This document shows positions 8,676-17,434 of a stretch of DNA of 64,000 nucleotides, piece by piece (position 1 is the first letter of the stretch; each line of letters starts with the position of its first letter). This DNA is from Paenibacillus sp. FSL H8-0548 (lineage in GTDB: Bacteria; Bacillota; Bacilli; Paenibacillales; Paenibacillaceae). The notes beneath the pieces were generated by a model. That model searched no databases, was not told the origin of the DNA, and saw only the letters and a program-made list of their open reading frames with translations. The position numbers and the translations under genes were made by a program. The stretch is from the NCBI RefSeq assembly GCF_038630985.1, contig NZ_CP152049.1:2375501-2439500 (forward strand), read 5' to 3'.

Positions 8676-8693
8676 AGTAGCCAACCTCTTCCC

Positions 8694-9476
8694 CTAATCA
8701 ATATTAAATTTATCACGATAATACCAGAGTTCTCTTGTGTATGGATGCTTCGGCTGCTTTAGCACGTCACTCACAGTGCCATATTCAACGATCTCTCCCT
8801 GATGCATAATAGCGATTGAATCCGCCAAATAATTCGCAATATTCAAGTCGTGCGTGATGAACAGCATACTCATCTTCCGTTCTTTCACAATTTCATTCAA
8901 TAGCGCTAAAATTTCCGCCTGCGTCATCACATCCAGCGCACTCGTTGGTTCATCTGCTATGAGGAGCTCCGGCTCAAGTAACAATGCCATTGCAATCATT
9001 ACGCGCTGACTCATACCGCCGCTCAACTCAGATGGATAACTGCACATCATGGCATCGATACGTGGAAGTGATACTCTGGCAAGCATTGCTTTAGCCTTGT
9101 GCTCTGCCTCAGCTCTCGTCAAAGGCAAATGACTTCTCACCAAATCAATCAGTTGCCTGCCAATTGGAATAGCAGGATGAAGTGATTGCTCCGGATGTTG
9201 GTTAATTACCCCTATTCGTTTACCCCTCACCCTCTGCCAACCACGGCGGCTGATACTCATTAAATCCAAACCTTGAAAAATCATTTCTCCCGTTATTGTC
9301 ATCGAACTCGGCAACATACCGAGCATCGCTTTGCTTGTCAAAGTTTTCCCGCTCCCGCTTTCTCCTATTAAACAAAGTGTCTTACCTTCATGCAGTATAA
9401 AGGAACTATCTTTGACCAAGTACTGGCCGTTACTTTTTTTTATGGTAAGTTTCTTAATTTGGGCAGTTATGTTCAT
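8694..9476 (-). CDS. ABC importer ATPase, NikD/OppD/CntD type
   Basis: 260 residues from ATG 9476, with an AGGTGA site and 11 bases after the upstream permease stop; the longer open frame would overlap the permease and is rejected. Walker A GESGSGKTL, signature LSGGMSQRVMIAMAL, Walker B LLIADEPTSALD, H-loop FITHDLNI and a C-terminal KHPYTRELW are visible. It pairs with the next ATPase to form the heterodimeric motor. The last four residues follow the tail motif at once, so it lacks the Fe-S-like extension found in some OppD proteins. Confidence 0.9.
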   Translation of the reverse strand: MNITAQIKKLTIKKSNGQYLVKDSSFILHEGKTLCLIGESGSGKTLTSKAMLGMLPSSMTITGEMIFQGLDLMSISRRGWQRVRGKRIGVINQHPEQSLHPAIPIGRQLIDLVRSHLPLTRAEAEHKAKAMLARVSLPRIDAMMCSYPSELSGGMSQRVMIAMALLLEPELLIADEPTSALDVMTQAEILALLNEIVKERKMSMLFITHDLNIANYLADSIAIMHQGEIVEYGTVSDVLKQPKHPYTRELWYYRDKFNID

Positions 9477-9487
9477 ATGCTCATCAC

Positions 9488-10309
9488 CTATTTTAGCTTG
9501 TATCGGCTGCGCAGCTTCTCCCCGCAAATTTGGAATGCACAAGCCGTCATAAATACCATTAAACCTGGAAAAAAACCCATCCATGGGGCAATTTGCAAAT
9601 AGCGTTTACCATCGAGCAGCATAACTCCCCATTCTGGCGATGGAGGCTGCGCTCCAATTCCGAGAAAGGACAAGCCTGACAATGTTAGAATGACTCTACT
9701 GACATCGAGGATAGAAAGTGTAAGCACCTGCGGCATAATATTGGGTAAAATATGACGAACCATATGAGGCATCCCAAAAGAACCGCTCACTCGACTTGCG
9801 AGCATATAAGGTTCTTTCTTCACATCATGAACGAGTCCCCGTATAATTCGTACGTATCTCGCCCACCATGAGAGCAATATGGCCAGATATACGTTCTCCA
9901 TCCCAAAACCGAGAAATCCAATAATAACAATGGTCAAAAGGATATTGGGTACTGCAACAAATATATCGGTTACACTCATCAAAAGCATATCTAAACGCCC
10001 ACCGTAATGGCCGCTTAATGTACCTAGTATGAGGCTAATGAGCACGACTAGTATGAGGACAATAAATGCCGGAAACACAGAGTGCTTGATACCCGCCAAC
10101 ACTCTGCTATATATATCACGACCTAAATAATCTGTTCCGAACAAATGCTGAAGGCTCGGTGTTTGTAGCTTGGACTCATAGTCCGGTTGAAAGGGATCAT
10201 AAGGCTGCAGCCATGGCGCAAGAATCCCAGCCGCAACCAACAAAACAATGACAGCCAAAGCCACAGTAAAAAGCTTATTATTCCATGCGAAGGCTATCAA
10301 TTTTCCCAC
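9488..10309 (-). CDS. ABC importer permease, NikC/DppC type
   Basis: About 273 residues from GTG 10309; a TTG at 10300 has slightly better spacing to AGAGGTGG, so the start is uncertain. Starts with the DppC-like helix and YDPFQPDYESKLQTPSLQHLFGTDYLGRDIYSRV, the usual segment of this family. Five to six membrane helices follow, and the coupling motif appears as EPYMLASRVSGSFGMPHMVRHILPN. It overlaps the upstream permease gene by 13 bases, so the two are tightly coupled. Confidence 0.9.
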   Translation of the reverse strand: MGKLIAFAWNNKLFTVALAVIVLLVAAGILAPWLQPYDPFQPDYESKLQTPSLQHLFGTDYLGRDIYSRVLAGIKHSVFPAFIVLILVVLISLILGTLSGHYGGRLDMLLMSVTDIFVAVPNILLTIVIIGFLGFGMENVYLAILLSWWARYVRIIRGLVHDVKKEPYMLASRVSGSFGMPHMVRHILPNIMPQVLTLSILDVSRVILTLSGLSFLGIGAQPPSPEWGVMLLDGKRYLQIAPWMGFFPGLMVFMTACAFQICGEKLRSRYKLK

Positions 10310-11244
10310 CTCTGCTTTTCAAGATGAATACGTGGATCAGCCATATAATAACTAATATCCGTGACGAAATTCAGAATAAATATAGTAGCAGCTAATAACA
10401 GACTACATCCTTGAATAACTGGGTAATCACGATTATATATCGTATCCAGCATATACTTACCAATCCCAGGAAAACTGAAGACACTCTCAATAATAATAGT
10501 TGCGCCAAAAAAACTGGGAAAGCTCGTCCCTACAATTGTTAGCACAGGGACTAGCATCGAGCGAAACAAATAAGAAGGATATAGAATTCTCCGCTTGATA
10601 CCACGTGAGATGGCTGCCTCCAGGTAGGGTGCTTTTTTGTATTCCACTGTAAAAGAGCGAATCATTCGAATAAAGTAGACGCTTTGAACCATACTGATCG
10701 CTGCTACGGGCAACACGTAATGACTTACGGAGCCACCGCCGATAATCGGGAATAATGGCCATATTACTCCAAATGAGAGCATAAGTAATATGGCAAGCCA
10801 GTAAAGTGGGACTGACAAACCCAGTACCGTAACTCCATATAAAATACGATCGATCAAGCTTTTCTCCCGTAAACCAGCCAACAATCCCAATGGTACCGAT
10901 ATGAGAAAGGTCAATGTGAAAGAACTGATCAGAAGCAATAGTGTCATGCTTATACGCGAACCAATTTCTTCTACTACTGGTTTGTTTGTTATATAAGAGT
11001 TACCCAAATTTCCCTTAGCGAGTTCCATTAACCATGAAACATACTGCATGAAAAAAGACTGATCCAAACCCCATTTGTGCTGATAGAATGCAATCATATT
11101 TTCGTCAGGTGTTGCGCCGAAACCCTGCAGCATTAATGCTGCAGGATCACCCGGTGCCATATGCATAAGTGTAAATACAAACATGGTTAACAAGAACAGA
11201 GTAAAGGCTAGCATCCCCAGTCGTCCTATAAGATAATAAAACAT
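10297..11244 (-). CDS. ABC importer permease, NikB/DppB type
   Basis: 315 residues with six membrane helices and a long outside loop after helix 1 (APGDPAALMLQGFGATPDE, DQSFFMQYVSWL), as in DppB/NikB. The coupling region is KKAPYLEAAISRGIKRRILYPSYLFRS. The ATG follows GAGGACTAGAA, and the stop of the binding-protein gene lies inside this site, so spacing is nearly zero. It forms the membrane channel with the NikC-type permease. Confidence 0.9.
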   Translation of the reverse strand: MFYYLIGRLGMLAFTLFLLTMFVFTLMHMAPGDPAALMLQGFGATPDENMIAFYQHKWGLDQSFFMQYVSWLMELAKGNLGNSYITNKPVVEEIGSRISMTLLLLISSFTLTFLISVPLGLLAGLREKSLIDRILYGVTVLGLSVPLYWLAILLMLSFGVIWPLFPIIGGGSVSHYVLPVAAISMVQSVYFIRMIRSFTVEYKKAPYLEAAISRGIKRRILYPSYLFRSMLVPVLTIVGTSFPSFFGATIIIESVFSFPGIGKYMLDTIYNRDYPVIQGCSLLLAATIFILNFVTDISYYMADPRIHLEKQRWEN

Positions 11245-11246
11245 TT

Positions 11247-12845
11247 CTAGTCCTCAATGGACAATAGATGCCATTTAACAGGATTATCCTCGATCGAACC
11301 AAATGTGAACCCTTTAATTTTGCTACTATGGATGAAGGTCTGTTTTGTATAATAGATAGGTACGGTCATTGCTTCTTCACTAAGCCTATTGAAAATGAAG
11401 TCAAAAATCGGTTGTTGCTCCGTTGATTTGGTATATCCGGCTATCGTATCCAAATAATCAGTTAAAATCTCATCCTGATATGCAACTCCAGGAGTCTCTT
11501 GTGTATGATAGAACAAGGATGTCAAGAAACGATAAGGAAGTTGAGCATCCGTGTAGGTACGATATAACAGAAGATCATACTCCTTGTTCGTCCATAGCGC
11601 GTCATAGTATGAAGCACGCTCTTGGTTTAAAATATCAACCTGTACGCCAATGTTCTTCATTTGGTTCTGGAAGATCTCCGCCATTTCCTTCCACTCCGGG
11701 TATTCCTCCGTTTGAATAACGAGTCTCAGTGAAATTGGTTTGCCATCTTTTTCGTATAACTTGCTACTATCATTCCAACGAAAGCCTGATGTTTCTATAG
11801 CTTGCTTTGCCTGATCAACGCTATAAACATAAGCGGGTTGGTTGTCCTTTGTAACGAAAGAAACCGTGCTTTGGAACAAACCTGCAACACTAGCGCCTTT
11901 ACCACTCATCATCTTACTCGTATCGGTGCCGTAGTTCAGCGCTTTCCTAATGTTTTTATCCGCTAAAAACTCGTTTTTCTGATTAATAATCATAAAATAT
12001 GACATCGTACTAGCATGATTTTCAATTTGGAATTTATTGTTGTTCTCGAATAAGGACAGGTTTTCATAAGGAATGCTGCCTGTCTCACCACCTGCGATAT
12101 CAATTTCACCGTTCTGAAGCGCTAGTACACGAGCCTGCGGATCCGTTATCACTTTGAATACAAGTTGATACTTCGATGCCGGCTCTTTCCAATAGTGTAC
12201 ATTAGCTGCAAGTATTGTCTCCGCGGCTTCCTTGTAGCTTTCTAGTTGCCATGGCCCTGTACCAATAGGCTTCACAAATTCACCATTAATATCTCCTGCT
12301 GGCGTTACAGCATTCGGGCTCATAATCCGTAGTGGTCTTGCTTGGCTAAGCTCAAGCAGGGTTTGTGACGCAATTTCTTTAAACGTAAGCACCACTGTTC
12401 TCGCATCCGGCGTTTCTACTTTGTCTAGCTTCCTGCTGATTTCAAGTGAAGCCGTTTCCTCGTTGGCAACCGTACGCTGAATAGAGAACTTCACCGCTTC
12501 CGAGGTGAGAGGACTGCCATCGGAGAATAACACGCCTTCTCGCAAGTGAAACGTATATGTCTTGCCATCATCAGAAACTTCCCACTTCTCGGCAAGACTT
12601 GGTTTAATTTCCCCTTCGCCGAATTCTACCAAAGCATCATAAATTGCGGTTTGAACAGCTCTTGCTCCATTATAGGTAGTAGCGTCTAGCTTATCCCCTT
12701 TTAGATCCTGAGTAATCGCTACAGTAATCCGTGTCACCGGTTGTTCCTTTTCCACAGACGCTGTCTCTGTCCCCGCAGAGCATGAGGAAAGAACAAGCAC
12801 TACGCTCATTGCCACAAACAGTAAACCAGTAAATCGTTTAAACAT
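11247..12845 (-). CDS. Metal/metallophore-binding lipoprotein, NikA/CntA-like (SBP family 5)
   Basis: 532 residues from ATG 12845, with a GGAGG site. The lipobox LVLSSCSA gives Cys at about residue 22. The family 5 binding fold is clear: ITVAITQDLKGDKLD, LAEKWEVSDDGKTYTFHLREGVLFSDGSPL, GTGPWQLESY, ALNYGTDTSKMM. Similarity is closest to NikA-type proteins, seen in the ARPLRIMSPNAV segment aligned to NikA's RPFRFIAPSQF, and less to plain peptide binders. Whether the ligand is nickel, a zinc metallophore or heme-like cannot be read. First gene of the operon; a Zur-like operator lies upstream, which would favour a metal role. Confidence 0.85.
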   Translation of the reverse strand: MFKRFTGLLFVAMSVVLVLSSCSAGTETASVEKEQPVTRITVAITQDLKGDKLDATTYNGARAVQTAIYDALVEFGEGEIKPSLAEKWEVSDDGKTYTFHLREGVLFSDGSPLTSEAVKFSIQRTVANEETASLEISRKLDKVETPDARTVVLTFKEIASQTLLELSQARPLRIMSPNAVTPAGDINGEFVKPIGTGPWQLESYKEAAETILAANVHYWKEPASKYQLVFKVITDPQARVLALQNGEIDIAGGETGSIPYENLSLFENNNKFQIENHASTMSYFMIINQKNEFLADKNIRKALNYGTDTSKMMSGKGASVAGLFQSTVSFVTKDNQPAYVYSVDQAKQAIETSGFRWNDSSKLYEKDGKPISLRLVIQTEEYPEWKEMAEIFQNQMKNIGVQVDILNQERASYYDALWTNKEYDLLLYRTYTDAQLPYRFLTSLFYHTQETPGVAYQDEILTDYLDTIAGYTKSTEQQPIFDFIFNRLSEEAMTVPIYYTKQTFIHSSKIKGFTFGSIEDNPVKWHLLSIED

Positions 12846-12923
12846 GATTCATCCTCCTGATGTAAAAATAATAATTATATTCGGCTAGCTTGACTTAAGC
12901 AGCTAACTGAGTTTTAATATTAA

Positions 12924-12938
12924 TCGTAATAGTTACTA
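12924..12938. promoter_or_regulatory. Zur-box-like operator in the importer/methyltransferase divergent region
   Basis: TCGTAATAGTTACTA matches the Bacillus Zur consensus TCGTAATNATTACGA at 12 of 14 defined positions; the left half is perfect. It sits midway between the divergent starts at 12845 and 12985, so it could control both. Confidence 0.45.
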
Positions 12939-12984
12939 ATAGCAAGTCTTTTATAAAAGTAATCGCTAAACAAGGAGAGTGTAT

Positions 12985-13743
12985 ATGACCATCAATAAAC
13001 AGCAGCTAAAAGAGCATCAAGATTACTGGGATAAAGGAGCCGACATCTATGATGGAATTATAGACAATGAGATCATGAACGATTCCTATGGCAAATGGGA
13101 AGCAATACTTAGCAAACTACTGAAGGATAAACCACCGTTGAAGATTCTCGATGTCGGTACAGGCCCAGGCTTTTTCAGCATTCTTCTCTCGCGTATGGGA
13201 CACCAAGTTACCGCAATCGACTCATCGCCAGAAATGATTGCCAAGGCAAATAAAAACGCAATCAAATACGAATGTGACATTACAATCATTCAGTCAGATA
13301 TTTTGGGATTTACTCCTATGCATTCGTTTGATTTAATTATTTCCAGAAACGTAACGTGGTTTTTGCCAAACCCAGTAACGGTATATGAACGTTGGCACTC
13401 ATGGCTGGAAGATAGCGGACAAGTTATCATTTTCGACGGGAACTGGAACCTGTTTCTTACAGATCCCAAAGAAGCCGCCTTGTTTCAGTTAGCCAAGCAA
13501 GAAGCGATCGCTGCAGGTTATGTTCCTTATCGTACGGAGGAAGAAATCTCGGAGGGTGATCAAATTGCGTTGACGCTCCCGCTTACATATGTGAAACGGC
13601 CGGCTTGGGATATCGGACTGCTCTCGTATATCGGCTTTCGAGAAGTGAATACTCTGCACGGTTTCGACGTAGGTCTACATTCAAGAACGGAGCAAATATT
13701 GAATAAATATCGTCCCATGTTTGCCATTGTTGCAAATAAATAA
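12985..13743 (+). CDS. Class I SAM-dependent methyltransferase
   Basis: 252 residues from ATG 12985, with AGGAG at 12973-12977 (7-base spacing); a GTG at 12979 would sit on the site itself. Motif I is ILDVGTGPGFFSILLSRMG, followed by the acidic end of strand 2 (TAIDSSPEMIAKA), SDILGF and the motif IV-like LIISRNVTWFL. No known metal-site or DNA-binding region is seen, so a small-molecule substrate is likely. It is transcribed divergently from the importer across a shared 139-base region. Similar methyltransferases are common next to Nik-like importers, so a role in making or modifying the imported chelate is possible. It is not a nicotianamine-synthase-like CntL. Confidence 0.8.
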   Translation: MTINKQQLKEHQDYWDKGADIYDGIIDNEIMNDSYGKWEAILSKLLKDKPPLKILDVGTGPGFFSILLSRMGHQVTAIDSSPEMIAKANKNAIKYECDITIIQSDILGFTPMHSFDLIISRNVTWFLPNPVTVYERWHSWLEDSGQVIIFDGNWNLFLTDPKEAALFQLAKQEAIAAGYVPYRTEEEISEGDQIALTLPLTYVKRPAWDIGLLSYIGFREVNTLHGFDVGLHSRTEQILNKYRPMFAIVANK

Positions 13744-13756
13744 TACAGACAAACAA

Positions 13757-13788
13757 AACCACAATCTCGTGAGGAGGTTGTGGTTCTT
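13757..13788 (+). terminator. Terminator after the methyltransferase gene
   Basis: AACCACAA (13757-13764) pairs with TTGTGGTT (13778-13785), followed by CTTTGGG. The U tract is weak. Confidence 0.55.
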
Positions 13789-14016
13789 TGGGATTTAAGA
13801 ATATTCCTATCTTTCAAGACATCTTGATATGACCTTGCCTTAATGAAGTAGACAGTAAGAAAGCCTCATTACAACTGTAAGTCTAAAGGGTCTGTCAATA
13901 ATCTTGTGTAAACTCATTTATAAGGACTTCCCCAAGGGGGAAGTCGTCTCTTAGCATAAGTGCTGACCCACCCGATCCGGGAGAAACGAAAAGTTGAATC
14001 AGCATTTGTCCCCGAT
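13789..14016. other. Non-coding stretch before the IS256 relic
   Basis: No gene-sized frame. A GC-rich hairpin, GACTTCCCC paired with GGGGAAGTC around 13926-13946, lies just outside the IS256 relic; it may be a former element end or a terminator. Nothing else is recognised. Confidence 0.4.
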
Positions 14017-14284
14017 TCACATACCCAGCACGACTTTGTTTCCATCCAGATCGATGCCAATAACCATGTACGCTGCTTTGTTCACGAGCGTAGGTGAGAC
14101 GCCAATGCCATAAAGATTGGCCAAATGATCGTGAATATCCCGCGTACTTGCACCCTTGGCATATAGCGCTACACTCTGGTCCTCAATGCCCGTTACGTTG
14201 GATAGGTGCTTCTTAATGACGAGTGGTTTGAACTAGCCTTGACGGTCACGTGGGACAGCGATTTCCTGCTCACCGTACTGGAAG
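14017..14284 (-). pseudogene. IS256-family (mutator type) transposase relic
   Basis: On the minus strand the frame reads [13 protein letters not shown], an in-frame stop, then [43 protein letters not shown], and then jumps to KAAYMVIGIDLDGNKVVLGM and a stop. These are three known pieces of IS256 transposases with the stretch between the DNA-binding part and the first catalytic Asp region deleted. It abuts sigK fragment B with no spacer. Confidence 0.82.
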
Positions 14285-14285
14285 G

Positions 14286-14448
14286 TCTCGAGGACTTAAT
14301 TAGCATTGGGACAATTGGCTTCATTAAGGCGATCAAGAACTTTCAGACGGGTAAAGCCACGAAACTCGCGACCTTCGCGGCTCATGTGTCGCGGATTGAG
14401 AAAAGGGCGCTCATGAAGCTTTGTCATGAGTTTTAGAAGGCGAAGCGT
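14286..14448 (+). pseudogene. sigK fragment B (5' and 3' parts joined, middle missing)
   Basis: 14286-14383 matches sigK 5991-6088 (98 bases, same length) and 14384-14448 matches sigK 6401-6465. The missing 312 bases (6089-6400) are exactly 104 codons, so the frame continues ([18 protein letters not shown]) until a stop. The upstream edge touches the IS256 relic; the start codon and first 74 codons of sigK are absent. The missing part equals fragment A at 7231 apart from short shared edges. Confidence 0.92.
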
Positions 14449-14702
14449 TAGGTTAGATTGCAATGTAGTTGAATTTATCAGTAACAAGGGTCAAATATTT
14501 GAAGATAGTATATGAAAACTAAGAAGTCGAACGGGTCTAGTTAACCTGTTCGGCTTATAAATTTGCAAAGTTCATTTAAATTTTGTTTGAGTTTGTAGGT
14601 TCATCTTGAACTTCTATAAGTAGTATTCTACAAACCACTTTAATGGCTTTTTTACTATAGGAATGATTGTAATACAAATTCCTAAATACTTATTAAAAAA
14701 AC
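14449..14702. other. Non-coding stretch between sigK fragment B and the IS4 relic
   Basis: AT-rich and without a credible frame. A hairpin (AGTCGAAC near 14524 pairing with GTTCGGCT near 14549) is present without a clear U tract. Nothing else recognised. Confidence 0.4.
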
Positions 14703-14885
14703 AAGCAACAGTAGCTGGTCTATGAACTTGCCGAGCAGTTCAACGGCTTTGCTGCGATTACGTTAGAACATGGGATCGTCAACGATAAAGACGGCGTCCC
14801 GGTCCGCAGACGTAGGAGCGATAACTTTTTGTAAAGTAGCGATGCTAAGCAAAGTCAGGAATCAATGCCATGCAAAACCGGTATG
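14703..14885 (-). pseudogene. IS4-family transposase relic
   Basis: Minus-strand reading gives HTGFAWH, a stop, FLTLLSIATLQKV, ADRDAVFIVDDPMF, a stop, and RNRSKAVELLGKF. This aligns with the region around the first catalytic Asp of the complete IS4 transposase at 20743 (NHSGFAWRRFL, VFIVDDSMFERNRSKAVELLARF). It has at least two stops and lacks the rest, so it comes from an older, related element. Confidence 0.82.
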
Positions 14886-15040
14886 AATGACCTATTTCAT
14901 TTTACCCCTAAAATTATTTTATTGGATACTCCCTTCTCTGAGACATAGAGATTTTATGCAACGCTAGTGAGGTATGGTGTAATTATAGGTAGGCAAATGA
15001 GAACGATTTACCTTTTACGATTGATTTAGAGTTTGAAATA
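14886..15040. other. Junction before the Hsp90-like ATPase gene
   Basis: The frame of the ATPase gene continues upstream of its ATG to a stop at 14990 and reads NDLPFTIDLEFEI, which still looks like family sequence. So coding sequence starts outside the annotated start, and the true N terminus is lost near here. No promoter or ribosome site is clear. Confidence 0.5.
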
Positions 15041-17302
15041 ATGGATATTATAGGCTTTATTAGCCGAAGTCATGGAATGGACTTGCGTTCTACATTCTCT
15101 TATTTATTAGAAAAGCATCATGATTGTCGAACTCCATATAATATTAAAGTTATCTATCTAATGGTGGTTATAAGAATTTCTGACTATCTTCATATTACTC
15201 CCGACCGTGCCCCAGCTAGAATTTTACAGATATCATCGTTTTCCAGCCCTGTTTCTATATTAGAATGGAAGCTTCATCAGACAATTAAAGATATGAATCA
15301 GAACCATGAAGATCCTGAGACTCTTTTTGTAAATGCAAGGCCCAGTAACAGTGTGGAATTTCTTAAATTAAAATCTTTGTTTAATAATATTCAAAATGAA
15401 TTTGATTTAAGTTGGGCCATACTTGGGGAAGTATACGGAAGGTATAAAGAATTAAATAAATTGAAAATTTCTATAAGAAGAGTACGGTCGAATCTTGAAA
15501 ATAAATCGTATATAGATTCTCTGGCATATCTACCTAAGAAGGCAATATTCGATAGTGATTCAGAGGTTATCAAGTTACTGGTATCGCCCTTGTACGGTGG
15601 GCAACCTAGTTACGGAGTGAGAGAACTTATCCAAAATTCAGTTGATGCATGTAGGGAGCTTGAATACCTCTATAAAACTGGGGCAGAGATAGGCGAATAC
15701 AAATCGGAAATTAAAATAGGTGTCTACCAGGCTGAATCTGATTATTTTTTCCAAATTGAAGATAATGGTATCGGAATGTCAGCAGAAGTCATCGTTCATT
15801 ACTTTTTTATAGCAGGAGCATCTTATAGAAACAACATGGATTGGAAAATGAAATTCACTGTGGATGGAGATACTCAGATTACTCGGAGCGGACGATTTGG
15901 AGTAGGAATACTAGCAGCTTTCTTATTAGGTGATCAACTTGAGGTCACTACGAAGAGTATCAACTCGGAACGCGGATATTCTTTTACAGCAAGTTTGGAT
16001 GATGTGCAGATTGAAGTTAGGAATACTATTGATCGTTCGGTCGGGACTACAATAAGAATCAAACTCAATGAAAAATCATTACTAGAATTAAAGAATCAAG
16101 TGGAAAGTGATTATCAATCCAATAGAAGTGAACCAGCATGGTTTGCATGGTATGTATTAAATAAACCTGATATTCAATATAATTTCCCAGATGACTGGGG
16201 ACGAGATGGATTCAATAAGTATCATACTGCCGCTGACATTAATGATTGGAAAGTTATTAAAGTTCAAAGGTTTGGTGAAGTCTTATGGAAATATGAAGAT
16301 AGCATTTCAAAGCAGTTCTATAATCCGACTTTGCTTTGTAATGGAATCATCATTCCTAATGGGTATAGATGCCGATATCCCTTTTACTGGTCTTACCCAT
16401 CTATGAATCAAATGCCTTCTGTTGCGGTGTATGATTATAAGGGAGCTATGCCGCTTGAATTAAAAAGGGATAAGTTGGATGGAAATGGTGAACTTCCATT
16501 TGAAAAAGAACTGTCTCAAAGCTTGATTTTAGATATGTTGGCAAAGCTCATCACGCGAAAAACGAATAGCTCTAAATTAGTCAGCGATACAACGCATTTC
16601 AAACATCCATTATTAATGGCTAATAAAATAGTAGATGAAGATGGTCAGAGAGTAGATAACTTAATAGGAGAAGGGTCACTTGTGTTGTCAAAAGCAGGAT
16701 ATTGTCTTCCTTATACTCGTAATATTAAAAAGCTTAAAACAAATAAATTTGTCCAAATTTGGACTAAAACTTCACAGGAACTATCTTTTAATATATGGTC
16801 TTATTTAGAATATGTAATGATCTGCAATCATCCGTTATCGCATTCGAATGAATTGCTGAAAAGTGCGCTTTATGAATTGAGTTTTATACACGATTTCAGA
16901 ATAAATTCAAAAAGAATTTATCTTCCAAAGCAGCTCGGAGTAGCATTATTAAATGGAGAAATTAAAATGAGTAAGGACATATGGAATAAACTGAAAATGG
17001 AAAAAGAGTTTGGGAATATGATTAGTATTACCATGAATAATCCACCTTCTGCAACAATTGATGATTCTTTTTTTGAAAGTGATGATGGGTTAAAAGTAGA
17101 TACCTTAATTGAAATATATATAGCCTCAAAAAAATTCAGAAAACATAATAAACACGATAAGGAAAAAATTGAAAAATTAAATAAATATGTTGAAGAAGTT
17201 TTGGATAAGTGCTTTGCAGATGGAGGGTTTATTCCATACGATTTAAAGGAGAGGAGAGAAAAATTTCCACAGGCTTTCAAATATTTGTCGGAGTATATGT
17301 AG
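15041..17302 (+). CDS. HD-CE-like/GHKL (Hsp90-type) ATPase, probably N-terminally truncated
   Basis: 753 residues from ATG 15041, which has no good ribosome site. Residues ~1-150 look like the second half of an HD-type helical domain (VVIRISDYLHIT, EDPETLFVNARP, DLSWAILGEVYGRY). The GHKL ATPase follows: N box VRELIQNSVDACRE (Glu195, Asn199, Asp202), DNGIGM (241-246), glycine lid GRFGVGILAAFL (284 onward) and GTTIRIKL. The rest (~350-753) is an all-new Hsp90-like middle and C region. I recall this HD plus Hsp90-like architecture from predicted NTP-dependent conflict systems; the HD part is expected to carry His and Asp metal ligands, but the first half with the His residues is missing here. 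It stands alone among mobile-element relics. It may be a pseudogene or use an unseen start. Confidence 0.7.
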   Translation: MDIIGFISRSHGMDLRSTFSYLLEKHHDCRTPYNIKVIYLMVVIRISDYLHITPDRAPARILQISSFSSPVSILEWKLHQTIKDMNQNHEDPETLFVNARPSNSVEFLKLKSLFNNIQNEFDLSWAILGEVYGRYKELNKLKISIRRVRSNLENKSYIDSLAYLPKKAIFDSDSEVIKLLVSPLYGGQPSYGVRELIQNSVDACRELEYLYKTGAEIGEYKSEIKIGVYQAESDYFFQIEDNGIGMSAEVIVHYFFIAGASYRNNMDWKMKFTVDGDTQITRSGRFGVGILAAFLLGDQLEVTTKSINSERGYSFTASLDDVQIEVRNTIDRSVGTTIRIKLNEKSLLELKNQVESDYQSNRSEPAWFAWYVLNKPDIQYNFPDDWGRDGFNKYHTAADINDWKVIKVQRFGEVLWKYEDSISKQFYNPTLLCNGIIIPNGYRCRYPFYWSYPSMNQMPSVAVYDYKGAMPLELKRDKLDGNGELPFEKELSQSLILDMLAKLITRKTNSSKLVSDTTHFKHPLLMANKIVDEDGQRVDNLIGEGSLVLSKAGYCLPYTRNIKKLKTNKFVQIWTKTSQELSFNIWSYLEYVMICNHPLSHSNELLKSALYELSFIHDFRINSKRIYLPKQLGVALLNGEIKMSKDIWNKLKMEKEFGNMISITMNNPPSATIDDSFFESDDGLKVDTLIEIYIASKKFRKHNKHDKEKIEKLNKYVEEVLDKCFADGGFIPYDLKERREKFPQAFKYLSEYM

Positions 17303-17401
17303 AAATATATAAGCAATTTTCGTGCTGATTACGTTCCGCATGAAGAGAGTATGAAATCTGTATTTGATATGTTTCCGCATATGATGGATGTTGAGTGCTG
17401 T
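17303..17401. other. Non-coding junction before the 33-base repeat
   Basis: A readable piece FRADYVPHEESMKSVFDMFPHMMDVE lies here without a start or a neighbour in frame and looks like a gene fragment; I do not recognise its family. Confidence 0.3.
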
Positions 17402-17434
17402 GTGTCGCTGGCGAAAAATTAGCATTTAAGAGCC
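17402..17434 (+). repeat. 33-base direct repeat, copy 2
   Basis: Same unit as at 7550-7582 (30 of 33 positions). Here GTGTCGC is preceded by non-sigK sequence, so this copy looks like the unfilled version of the site that holds sigK fragment A upstream. Confidence 0.8.

Noticed and set aside
9477..9584. Longer N terminus for the NikD-type ATPase
   Set aside because: It would overlap the end of the permease gene and lacks family sequence; the ATG at 9476 has a ribosome site and the usual spacing.
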